Below, piece by piece: positions 18,205-26,183 of a stretch of DNA of 64,000 bases. Within the stretch, counting starts at the first letter, position 1; each line of letters begins with the position of its first letter. A model generated the notes under the pieces. It was not told where the DNA came from. It saw nothing but the letters and a program-made list of their open reading frames with translations, and did no database searches. Where the stretch lies: positions 5,084,001 through 5,148,000 of the forward strand of contig NZ_CP036274.1 in the NCBI RefSeq assembly GCF_007747655.1. The letters are read 5' to 3'. Both the position numbers and the translations under genes were made by a program. Source of the stretch: Anatilimnocola aggregata. GTDB lineage: Bacteria > Planctomycetota > Planctomycetia > Pirellulales > Pirellulaceae.

Positions 18205-19752
18205 TCAGTTCCTGGTTCTGTGTTGATGCGGGCGGCTTCGGCCACTCGACTTGGATTGTTCGAGAAGTGCTTTCAGTTCGGCGACGATCTCGGGTTGTGC
18301 GGCAAATTGGTTCTTCGTTTCACCGGGGTCGGTTGCGAGGTTGTAGAGCTGGCCAGTCGCTTCGGGAACAGCGTCCGGGATGATGAACGGCTTGAGGCCG
18401 GGGTTGTTCTCGTAGCGATTGCCGCCGGAGCCGGTGTGATCGAGATACTTCCAATCTCCGCGACGGATCGAGAGCGTGCGTTGTCCACTGAAGGCCTGCT
18501 GGAGCAGATAGGGGCGGATAGGCGCGTCGATCTGGCCGAGTAAAGCGGGCAGTAAACTGAAACTGTCTTCTGCTGCGTTCTCTGGCAGCTTCACATCAAC
18601 GATAGCGGCGACTGTCGCCATGACGTCCGTGAGACTGGTGAGTTGCGAGCTCGTGGTGCCGGGTTTCACCTTGCCGGGCCAGCGGACGAGAAACGGAACG
18701 CGATGGCCACCTTCCCAACCGTCGCGCTTTACGCCGCGCCACGGTCGCGCACCATCGTGCTGATGATCGGCACGCATGTGGATGACGCTGGTTGTCTCAG
18801 GGCCGTTGTCACTGGTGAAGATGATCAGCGTGTTGTCGGCGACGCCGAGTTTTTCCAGCGTGGTCATCAGTTCGCCGATAACCCAGTCGAGCTGGTGGAG
18901 GAAGTCGCCATGCGGGCCAGCCTTTGTTTTGCCCTGGAACTGCGGCGCGGCGAACGACGGCAGATGCACGGCCTGCGCGGAATGAAAAAGGAAGAACGGC
19001 TTACCCGGCGACTGGCGAATGTGCTGCTCCAGGAACTTTCGGCTCTTCTTCAGAAAGACGAGGTCCACTTCCTCCATCGGGAAGTCCGGCGCGATGAGAC
19101 CAGCGCGGCAATCGTTCGCATAGGCATGCTTCGGTAGCTTCGACTTATCAAGGCCCTCCGTCGGTGGCACCGGCACGCGGTCGTTTTCGATGAATGCATA
19201 CAGCCAGTCGGTTGTCGGGCAGCACGCCGTTCCGAAGAACGATTGAAAGCCATGATCGACAGGCCCCCCTTCGATGCGGCGCGAGAAATCGACTTGCCGC
19301 ACCGCCTCGACGCCGTTGCCGCGCACCGGATGATCGGCCTTGTCGAAGAACGTCATCCCGACATGCCACTTGCCGACGCATGCGGTCGCATAGCCGTTGT
19401 CACGCAGCAGCTTCGGCAGCGTCAGCCGCCCCGGCGCGATCAGCGAAGGCCCACCGACACCGGTAAAGACCGTCCCGCCATTCGGCACGCGGAAGGCCAT
19501 CTGTCCCGTCATCAGACTGTAGCGCGTCGGCGTGCAAACCGTGCAGGGACTATGAGCATCGGTGAATTGCATCCCGTCGCGCGCAAGACCGTCAATGTGC
19601 GGCGTGGCGACCTTGGACTGGTCGTTGTAGCAACGCACATCGCCAAAGCCGAGGTCATCGGCGAGGATGAGGAGTATGTTCGGCTTGTCAGCGGCGAGGG
19701 AGACACCGCAAAGGGAGCAGAGGACGCAAAGCACGTTGAGGATGTATTTCAT
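18205..19752 (-). CDS. Arylsulfatase-type sulfatase
   Basis: A 515-residue sulfatase with a signal peptide (VLCVLCSLCGVSLAA). The N-terminal metal site reads ILADDLGFGD. The active-site signature is CTPTRYSLMTG, in which Cys is converted to formylglycine, and a later TSDNGPE supplies the second metal ligands. It hydrolyses sulfate esters, presumably of a polysaccharide, in the periplasm. Activity would need a formylglycine-generating system elsewhere in the genome. It is second in the operon, 12 bp after the Sel1-C39 gene. Confidence 0.93.
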   Translation of the reverse strand: MKYILNVLCVLCSLCGVSLAADKPNILLILADDLGFGDVRCYNDQSKVATPHIDGLARDGMQFTDAHSPCTVCTPTRYSLMTGQMAFRVPNGGTVFTGVGGPSLIAPGRLTLPKLLRDNGYATACVGKWHVGMTFFDKADHPVRGNGVEAVRQVDFSRRIEGGPVDHGFQSFFGTACCPTTDWLYAFIENDRVPVPPTEGLDKSKLPKHAYANDCRAGLIAPDFPMEEVDLVFLKKSRKFLEQHIRQSPGKPFFLFHSAQAVHLPSFAAPQFQGKTKAGPHGDFLHQLDWVIGELMTTLEKLGVADNTLIIFTSDNGPETTSVIHMRADHQHDGARPWRGVKRDGWEGGHRVPFLVRWPGKVKPGTTSSQLTSLTDVMATVAAIVDVKLPENAAEDSFSLLPALLGQIDAPIRPYLLQQAFSGQRTLSIRRGDWKYLDHTGSGGNRYENNPGLKPFIIPDAVPEATGQLYNLATDPGETKNQFAAQPEIVAELKALLEQSKSSGRSRPHQHRTRN

Positions 19753-19764
19753 GGCTCTGTAGTC

Positions 19765-21024
19765 TCAACGGCTTTCGATGACGAAGGCAGGGCGCGAAAG
19801 GACGGCTTTGGCGCGTGCGCCGTAGTAGTCCGATCGCCAAAAGTCCTTCAGGTCGTCGGAGGTGATGAGTTGGAGGCCGGGGGTGGCGACAGCGGGATTG
19901 CAGAGGATGTAGAGATTCTCTGCAGCGATGTAGCCACAGACGCTCAGCGTGTGGCCCGCGAAGCCGCCGGAGTATTGCGGGCCAATGTATTTGAAGTCCA
20001 CAACAACAGGCCGGCCTGCATCGAGTTCGCGTTTCAGCATGGCTGTGGCTTCATCAAAGCCGGCGTCGTCGGGCGTGAAAGTGATCAGCTTCCAATGTTG
20101 TCCGATTTTTGCCGAGGCATCCAGCAAGTGCCACCAGTCGGTGCCAGTGCCGAGCGGTGACGGGCAGAGTTTTTTGAAATCCCAGCCGCTGATTTTCCCG
20201 CCCTGAAAGCGCGCGAAGGTGGCGCATGCCGTTGAGCCGCAGTTGTTGTAGCCTTGGTGAATGTGCGGCATGTGCACGAACGCGAACTTGCCCGGCTCGG
20301 CTTTACGCTGCCGGTATTCGATGAGCTTAAGGAGGTCAGCACCCTGCTGCGCGGAGGCGTTGCCAGACGGCTGGGCCGGATGCCCCGTGGCTTTTGTTGG
20401 GTGAAGTTGTGCGGCTTTGGTCCAATTCGCTTTTGCCGCGTCGAGTTCGACGGCCTGAAATTGCATTTCGCCGAGCACGATGAGACCGCACGGGTCATTC
20501 AACTCCGCCGCGCGCTCGGCGAGCCGACGCGCCTCCGCCGCATCGGGCGCGACGCCTTCGCCGGAAAGCAGTGCCATCGCCGCCGTTGACGCCGCGCGTC
20601 CGTGGCCTTTGGCAGCGGCCTTTTTCCACCAGTCGAGCGCCTTGGCGCAATCCTGTTCCGTGCCCTGGGCGCCGTAGTAGCACTGACCGAGGTTAAAGGC
20701 CGCCTGCTCCGATTGTTCTGCTGCCGCCTTGAAGTAGCCGAAAGCAACCTCCGGCCTGCGCTTCACCACCGCGCCGCGCAAATAAGCAAAGCCGACGAAA
20801 TCCAGCGCATCCGCGTGCCCTTGGTCTGCCGCTCGGTGCGCCCACTGCATCGCTGCCGCATCGTCCTTGGCAACACCCTTGGCATCGCGGTATCGGATCG
20901 CCAATGAAAGCTGCGCTGCGGGATGGCCCTGCTGAGCCTGTTCTTGCAGATGCTCCAAGGACGGCTCCGCCGCAGTCACCAGGGTGGCCAACAGCATCAC
21001 GAGGAGGGTAAAAACGGGTTTCAT
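19765..21024 (-). CDS. Secreted Sel1-repeat protein with C39-like papain-fold peptidase domain
   Basis: About 419 residues from ATG 21024, chosen because a signal peptide (PVFTLLVMLLATLVTAAE) follows directly. Residues 30-205 hold four to five Sel1-type repeats (for example AAQLSLAIRYRDAKGVAKDD). Residues 250-395 form a C39-like domain: HQGYNNCGSTAC with Gln257 and Cys262, AGHTLSVCGY with His358, and CNP with Asn377 complete a papain-type active site. It may cleave or bind peptides in the envelope. As first gene of a sulfatase/esterase operon it could process a partner protein, but that is inference. Confidence 0.8.
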   Translation of the reverse strand: MKPVFTLLVMLLATLVTAAEPSLEHLQEQAQQGHPAAQLSLAIRYRDAKGVAKDDAAAMQWAHRAADQGHADALDFVGFAYLRGAVVKRRPEVAFGYFKAAAEQSEQAAFNLGQCYYGAQGTEQDCAKALDWWKKAAAKGHGRAASTAAMALLSGEGVAPDAAEARRLAERAAELNDPCGLIVLGEMQFQAVELDAAKANWTKAAQLHPTKATGHPAQPSGNASAQQGADLLKLIEYRQRKAEPGKFAFVHMPHIHQGYNNCGSTACATFARFQGGKISGWDFKKLCPSPLGTGTDWWHLLDASAKIGQHWKLITFTPDDAGFDEATAMLKRELDAGRPVVVDFKYIGPQYSGGFAGHTLSVCGYIAAENLYILCNPAVATPGLQLITSDDLKDFWRSDYYGARAKAVLSRPAFVIESR

Positions 21025-21134
21025 CGTTGTCGAGATCACGGGAAATCTCCGCATGCACTGGATCAGGAGTCGATCCAAGCAGGGAAATGTTCCTATTCTA
21101 TCAACAACGCCGGGCTCTATCTATTTGTCATCTG

Positions 21135-21509
21135 TCACGCAGCACGCAACTCCTTCCACATCCGCCGTTGCTTTCTCCAGCACGGCGTTGCCGCGATCGG
21201 CCTCAGAAGCTTCTCCGCAAGAGGCGCACGACCTCGTCCGACAGCCGGTAGCAACAGAAGTTCCTCCTGCAGATCTGGCGCCAGACAGAGCAAGTTCATG
21301 ATCTGCGTGAGCCGCGCCCGTGATACATGCCCGAGCTGCGCCAACTCTGCTTGGTCGCTCGCTACGCCGTCGCGGATCAGTTGGTCGAGGCGAATGGCGA
21401 GGGCCATGAGCTTGGCAACACGAGGAACACGAAGAGGCGCATTGGTAATGTGAGGCACGTCACACTTGCGCTTAGTCGGCTTTTTCCGAAAACTCACGTT
21501 CCTGATCAT
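21135..21509 (-). CDS. Recombinase-associated HTH protein
   Basis: 124 residues with a basic N-terminus, a helix-turn-helix (ELAQLGHVSRARLTQIM) and a LLLLPAV...EKLLRPI tail. Its start overlaps the recombinase stop (ATGA), so it is translated in step with the recombinase. A relative at 8887-9471 keeps the same order of parts. It probably acts as a DNA-binding accessory or directionality factor. This is the last gene of the module. Confidence 0.75.
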   Translation of the reverse strand: MIRNVSFRKKPTKRKCDVPHITNAPLRVPRVAKLMALAIRLDQLIRDGVASDQAELAQLGHVSRARLTQIMNLLCLAPDLQEELLLLPAVGRGRAPLAEKLLRPIAATPCWRKQRRMWKELRAA

Positions 21510-23062
21510 GCTGCATCGTCCTTTCGTTTCGTGAACTCAGTCCCGAGCGTCTGAATGCCGCTTGGCCGGAAAGTGATCGAGATGTTTCCTCCATCGCTGT
21601 CGTAGGCCACCCGTTCGACCAGGAGTTCAATGATGCGAGCCTGTTCATGCGGGGCGAGGCAATCCCACAAGGATTCGAAATCTGCGAGGGCATCTGCGAC
21701 CTCGTCCGGATGGACCGGTCTTTGATCGAGCGCCGCCAGTTCGCCGTCGATTGTCGACAACCTTTGCTCGGCGGACTGAATGCGTTCGTGGGTGTTCGCG
21801 AATCGTGCGTCGCTGGGGCGGGCCGTCGCCGCCAATTGCGCTAGCTCAGCGTGGCCCCTCCGTAAATCGTTCAGCAACTCAGAACGTTCTGCATGCAGTT
21901 CTCGGGACTGTGCGTCGGCCAGTTGCCGGGACTGCTCCAGCGTTTCTCGGATCAGTTGCGGATCGCGCCCGATGCACTTGATCTCGTTGACCACCAAGCG
22001 CTCAATCTCCGCGGCGGCAATCGACGGCGAGGGACAGACCTTCCAGCCGCGCTTCTGAGCTCGGTTGCAAACGTAGTAGCGGTAGTTGCGATTGTCCTTC
22101 ACCGAGTAGGAATGGCTCATCCCGCACTGGCAGCTTCCGCAGTACAGCAATCCCCGCAAGAGAGCACCTTGCTTATTGCGAACGCCCCGGCCACCAGTGC
22201 GACCATTCTTCTCCAGCAGCGATTTGGCCCGTTCGAAGACGGCATCGTCCACAATCGGCTGATGCTCGCCACGATGAACTTCGTCCTTGTAGCGGATCTT
22301 GCCAATGTAGGTGACGTTCGTCAGCAGCTGGTAGACAGAGGCTTTGTCGAACGAGCGCCCACCTCGCACCGTCCCTTTACCGGTGGTCCAGCTCTTTGTT
22401 TGCCAGCCGCGGGACTCGAGTTCCTTGGCGACCGCGAGCATGGACTGGTGTTCCAGGTACAACTCGAAGATCTGGCGAACCTTCAGAGCTTCGCCCGGAT
22501 CCACAACGAGCTTCGTGTTCGCCACGTTGTAGCCAAGCACCGGCATCCCTCCCGCCCACTTTCCCCTGCGCCGGGCTGCAGCGATCTTATCGCGAGTGCG
22601 TTCGCTGATCATTTCCCGTTCGAACTGTGCGAACGACAGGAGCACGTTCAGGATCAAGCGGCCCATGGACGTGGCCGTGTTGAACGCCTGGGTCACGCTG
22701 ACGAACGAGACTTTGTGCTTCTCGAACGCCTCGATGATCTTCCCGAAATCCAACAAGCTGCGGCTGAGTCGATCAACCTTGTAAACGACTACGCAATCGA
22801 CTTTGCCTGCTTCAATATCCGCCATGAGGCGACGAAGCGCTGGCCGATCCATGTTGGCGCCGGTATATCCGCCATCGTCATATTGGGTCGGCACGCCGAC
22901 CCAGCCTTCGTGCTGCTGGCTCTTGATGTACGCCTCACCTGCCTCGCGCTGGGCGTCCAGCGAGTTGAACTCTTGCTGCAGACCTTCTTCCGTCGACTTG
23001 CGGGTGTAGATCGCACAGCGAATGGTCTTGGGGCGAGACGGTTTCTCTTTGGTGCGGCTCAT
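21506..23062 (-). CDS. Large serine recombinase (integrase)
   Basis: 518 residues. The catalytic domain begins with CAIYTRKSTEEG, with Ser23 as the expected nucleophile, and continues with VVYKVDRLSRSLLDF and FEREMISERTRDKI. A recombinase domain follows (GKWAGGMPVLGY onward), then a zinc ribbon (LLYCGSCQCGM and YVCNRAQKRGWKVCPSP), a coiled coil around residues 370-440 and a C-terminal strand region. It appears intact, so it may still integrate or excise the element to its right. Start and stop overlap its neighbours by ATGA. Confidence 0.95.
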   Translation of the reverse strand: MSRTKEKPSRPKTIRCAIYTRKSTEEGLQQEFNSLDAQREAGEAYIKSQQHEGWVGVPTQYDDGGYTGANMDRPALRRLMADIEAGKVDCVVVYKVDRLSRSLLDFGKIIEAFEKHKVSFVSVTQAFNTATSMGRLILNVLLSFAQFEREMISERTRDKIAAARRRGKWAGGMPVLGYNVANTKLVVDPGEALKVRQIFELYLEHQSMLAVAKELESRGWQTKSWTTGKGTVRGGRSFDKASVYQLLTNVTYIGKIRYKDEVHRGEHQPIVDDAVFERAKSLLEKNGRTGGRGVRNKQGALLRGLLYCGSCQCGMSHSYSVKDNRNYRYYVCNRAQKRGWKVCPSPSIAAAEIERLVVNEIKCIGRDPQLIRETLEQSRQLADAQSRELHAERSELLNDLRRGHAELAQLAATARPSDARFANTHERIQSAEQRLSTIDGELAALDQRPVHPDEVADALADFESLWDCLAPHEQARIIELLVERVAYDSDGGNISITFRPSGIQTLGTEFTKRKDDAA

Positions 23063-23550
23063 CGGTCACCCCCATTCCGCAGTCCGAAGAAGTGAAATCC
23101 GTTCCAGTGCTTGCCGGTAATCTTCTTCGCCACCGCAGTGAGCGACTTGTGGCGCTCACCTTCACACTCAAAACCCTCGTCCAGCACGATCACGCGGATC
23201 GTTCGACCCTTGTACTCACGCTTGAGCATGGTGCCGGGCAACAACTCGGTGCTGACGCCGATCTTTGCGGCAACGGTCGTTGTCAGTGCTTCCGCGTCTG
23301 GCGTCACTTTCGGCTTGCGCGGCGCTGTGACGCGCAGGTCGGCATCGTTGGCCAATTCTGCGGCGCGGCGGCGAGCTCGCTCCGATAGATCGCCCTCGGC
23401 GTTGGCCTGCATTCGCCAGGCGATCCGCTTGATCAGCCACTCTTTGTGCCGACCGTTGGTTTGTTCGCCGAAGACGTCGGCATACTTGGTCCGCAGTTGA
23501 TCAACGGTCATCCGCTCCATCGCGGCGACCTCTTTGTCAATGTTCAGCAT
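23059..23550 (-). CDS. DUF2924 protein
   Basis: 163 residues with the typical DUF2924 build: an N-terminal MTVDQLRTKYADVFGE helix, HKEWLIKRIAWRMQ, then LLPGTMLKREYKG, VIVLDEGFECEG and the WNGFHFFGLRNG ending. AGGAG lies 5 bp before the ATG. DUF2924 genes regularly precede large serine recombinases and the C-terminal motifs suggest DNA binding; the exact role is not known to me. The stop overlaps the recombinase start. Confidence 0.9.
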   Translation of the reverse strand: MLNIDKEVAAMERMTVDQLRTKYADVFGEQTNGRHKEWLIKRIAWRMQANAEGDLSERARRRAAELANDADLRVTAPRKPKVTPDAEALTTTVAAKIGVSTELLPGTMLKREYKGRTIRVIVLDEGFECEGERHKSLTAVAKKITGKHWNGFHFFGLRNGGDR

Positions 23551-23583
23551 GTGTGCTCCTTGGTTCAGGCACTCTCGGGACCG

Positions 23584-23784
23584 TTAACCGGTGTGGACAC
23601 TGAGCACGGTTTCCGCGGGAACCTCAAGGCCCTCGGCCGAAGATTCGAGAGGAATGTTGTCTGGCATCGGATTGCCAGATAGGCGGCGCCGTTGTCTCAG
23701 GCGAAGCAATCCGCGGGCGAGAAGTTGGGCGACTTCGAGACGACGCTGGTCGGGCGTGAGATCGTGGGGTCGGTCGAAGAGCAT
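23584..23784 (-). CDS. Small first gene of the recombinase module
   Basis: 66 residues from ATG 23784, chosen for the GGAGG site 5 bp upstream. The N-terminus FDRPHDLTPDQRRLEVAQLLARGLLRLRQRR is strongly helical and basic. Short ORFs of this kind commonly lead DUF2924-recombinase operons in planctomycetes, so it is probably real. No function is assigned. Confidence 0.7.
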   Translation of the reverse strand: MLFDRPHDLTPDQRRLEVAQLLARGLLRLRQRRRLSGNPMPDNIPLESSAEGLEVPAETVLSVHTG

Positions 23785-23910
23785 GTGGCCTCCGTGCAGA
23801 ATCCGGACTAGTCGGGATTTCACCCCGACAAGTGATTGCCGCGCTAGGTGACCCTCTGGTTAACTAAGTACTGCGGCGAGAGGAAAAGTGTGTCAGCGGA
23901 ATTCACGATC

Positions 23911-25143
23911 ATGGCGGAGCCAAAGTTTCACTTTGAGACAATTCCGTTACCGCTCAATGACGGGACGTTTGTCGATCTGGCGACGGAAGCTGATCAAAGG
24001 TGGCTTCGACTAGAGCAAAGCGCTTATCGCGCGGCAGGCAATCACTATTCGGCACTTTACCACCTCAAAGACGGCCGCTATCTGCAGGTGAAATACCAAG
24101 TTCACAGATGGGACGGTAAGGGTTGGATGTGGTCACATTCCGAAGTTGGCTTTGGCGAGTTCCATGGCCAGCCCCAAGTTGTTCACCCGCTTTATGCGGC
24201 CGGAGTTCTGATTGAATGGCAGGAGGCCTTGCCAGAGGACCTACGGAATGCACGCGCTGAGGCAATGAAGCCCAAGCCGGAGCTTCCGCCGCGACCGCTG
24301 TCACATTGGTGCGCTCGAAACGATCGATTCGAGGGTCGGCGCATCACGAAGCCTGATAAACCATTGCTGGTCAAGGTAGTGCTGCAGGAACTTCTCTACT
24401 TTGCTGTCGAATTCTTGTTGGTCGTTCGGCGTGGATTCAAACGCTGTGAGCACGACGAACAGTGTCTACTTTTCCTCGAGTCCCAACTTAACAAAAGGTA
24501 CTACGTCGATCCGGAGAAATGGGTGGGGGATCGAGACACGGTTCCGCCCGCGAGCTTCCGGGTTACAGAATTGCCAGAACTGAAAGACGCAACCGGTGTG
24601 CGATTCGCGATTGATAGATTGTCAGAACTACTCAAACCGGTGATCGGGAAGAACAGCGCGTTTTGGGTGCCGCTTGCGGATCCCGATCTGCCTACTGCCG
24701 CGGAAGCCGAAGCATTTCCCGGTGAAGTGGACGCGCTCCTTCCAGATCTCGAAATTGCAGTTGGCGAATTGCAAAAAGCGGTCAACTATTGGATTGAAAA
24801 GGCAAATGCACCCGCACCGACGCCTCCACCTGCACCGCGCCGCGTTTTAAAGGAGCCCAGTAAGGATGACTTCACGGCCTACCGTGTCTGGGCAGCTACG
24901 GGTGCCACGCACGATGTGGTAACGGAGACCCTGGCCAAGGTCCACAAGATTATTCGTGTCCGCGGTACGGTTACAAAGATGATCAAGCGGGTATCAGATT
25001 GGCTTGAAGCGGGGAATGTTTTGCCGCCGCTCCCAGCTCGACAGAAGCGGTCTAAACCGATGGATCCCAGCAAAATAGACATGGGGAAAAAGCAGGGAAA
25101 AGGTAAAGCGAACGATGACGATGAAGAGCCAGAAAACAAGTAA
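23911..25143 (+). CDS. Hypothetical element-borne protein with C-terminal HTH-like region
   Basis: 410 residues from ATG 23911; the 21 residues readable upstream look non-coding. It diverges from the recombinase module across a gap of about 125 bp that should hold both promoters. The first 130 residues are rich in aromatic and charged residues. A proline-rich linker near 300-320 (ANAPAPTPPPAPRR) leads to a helical segment (AATGATHDVVTETLAKVHK) resembling a helix-turn-helix, and then a Lys/Asp/Glu tail. No family is recognised. It could be a regulator of the element. Confidence 0.6.
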   Translation: MAEPKFHFETIPLPLNDGTFVDLATEADQRWLRLEQSAYRAAGNHYSALYHLKDGRYLQVKYQVHRWDGKGWMWSHSEVGFGEFHGQPQVVHPLYAAGVLIEWQEALPEDLRNARAEAMKPKPELPPRPLSHWCARNDRFEGRRITKPDKPLLVKVVLQELLYFAVEFLLVVRRGFKRCEHDEQCLLFLESQLNKRYYVDPEKWVGDRDTVPPASFRVTELPELKDATGVRFAIDRLSELLKPVIGKNSAFWVPLADPDLPTAAEAEAFPGEVDALLPDLEIAVGELQKAVNYWIEKANAPAPTPPPAPRRVLKEPSKDDFTAYRVWAATGATHDVVTETLAKVHKIIRVRGTVTKMIKRVSDWLEAGNVLPPLPARQKRSKPMDPSKIDMGKKQGKGKANDDDEEPENK

Positions 25144-25258
25144 TTTGTGCGCGTCGTAAGTCGTTACTGCACCGGGATGTGCGCATGGTTTTCGGTGCTC
25201 CACGCGCACGTGCGCCGGGGAAAAGAAAGGTCTTCCTTTCTTCCCCGGAGTCGCTCGG

Positions 25259-25798
25259 ATGCACGCATTAGCTGGTTGGTCTCCCTCGCTTCCTCTTACT
25301 GACGATGATGCCTTGTTGATTCAGCAGAGGTTCATTCTGCGCAAGGTTCAAACGAGCAGTCGTTACTGGCCCCAGCCAGTCGACACGGAGGGCTACGCAC
25401 AAGAACTGTTGGCTTATGTGCTGGCCCGGCTACACCGGTTTGATCCGGACCGGGGGCCGGCCGGTCTCTTCATTAGCCGACTCGTTGATCAGCAGCTTGC
25501 GGTGATCCGCCGGAAGCACCTCCGGCGTAAGGACCGTCCCCGTGGCGGCGAGAACGGCGACGTGCTGCCCGGGCTGCGAGTAGTACCTGGCCATGACAAC
25601 GACGATCTGGCCATCGATCTTAGGCAGGTACTGGCAACGCTTACGCCCGAAGAGCGGAATCTCTGCCAATGGGTATCAGAGCAGTCCAACACACGTGTTG
25701 CCGAACAGTGCGATGTCTCCCGCAGCACCCTGTACCGACGCCTCAGGGTGATTCGTCAGCGCTGCGAAGACCAAGGTCTGGCCGAATATCTGAAATAA
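25259..25798 (+). CDS. Sigma-70-like (ECF-type) factor
   Basis: 179 residues, start supported by GGAG 9 bp upstream. The first half resembles sigma region 2 (VDTEGYAQELLAYVLARLHRFDPDRG, FISRLVDQQLAVIRRKH). The C-terminus has region 4: LTPEERNLCQWVSEQSN followed by the HTH AEQCDVSRSTLYRRLRVIRQ. It probably directs transcription of element genes or serves as a phage-type activator. It lies between the element's leftmost gene and its replication genes. Confidence 0.7.
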   Translation: MHALAGWSPSLPLTDDDALLIQQRFILRKVQTSSRYWPQPVDTEGYAQELLAYVLARLHRFDPDRGPAGLFISRLVDQQLAVIRRKHLRRKDRPRGGENGDVLPGLRVVPGHDNDDLAIDLRQVLATLTPEERNLCQWVSEQSNTRVAEQCDVSRSTLYRRLRVIRQRCEDQGLAEYLK

Positions 25799-25866
25799 CC
25801 TGGCACACTTGGGCGTGAGCCGCAGTACTTAATAACCAGAGAAATCACCGGTACCGAAGGACAAAC

Positions 25867-26157
25867 ATGCCAGCTCAACATTACCGCTATGAGTTCAGCC
25901 ACGATCTCGCCATCGAAGATGTCGAAGCCAGCCTCTTGCTCGCCATCATGGCGGCCGAGTCACTGTTTGGTGAATCACAGACGCGGCTCGAAGCACGCCA
26001 TTTTTTAGACGTTGATCAGCGGGCCTGCATCGTCGATGTGTCGACATCGGTCGGCGACAGCTTCAACAAACTGTTTACCGGGTTCCTCACGCGCGAGTGT
26101 GGGCCCGATTCGTTTACGGTGCGGCCGGTGCGATCTGCGGATCGCAGCACCGCATAA
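25867..26157 (+). CDS. Small hypothetical protein
   Basis: 96 residues with AAGGA 5 bp before the ATG. The core (EDVEASLLLAIMAAESLFGES, then ARHFLDVDQRACIVDV) is helical and ends in SFNKLFTGFLTREYG-like sequence. It has no membrane segment. It is followed within 27 bp by the primase gene and is probably co-transcribed. No function recognised. Confidence 0.65.
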   Translation: MPAQHYRYEFSHDLAIEDVEASLLLAIMAAESLFGESQTRLEARHFLDVDQRACIVDVSTSVGDSFNKLFTGFLTRECGPDSFTVRPVRSADRSTA

Positions 26158-26183
26158 GGAGTTCCGCACTGCGGAAGGCAGGG

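Noticed and set aside
19243-20160. 305-codon plus-strand frame
   Set aside because: Antisense to the sulfatase and Sel1-C39 genes, both of which have full catalytic motifs.
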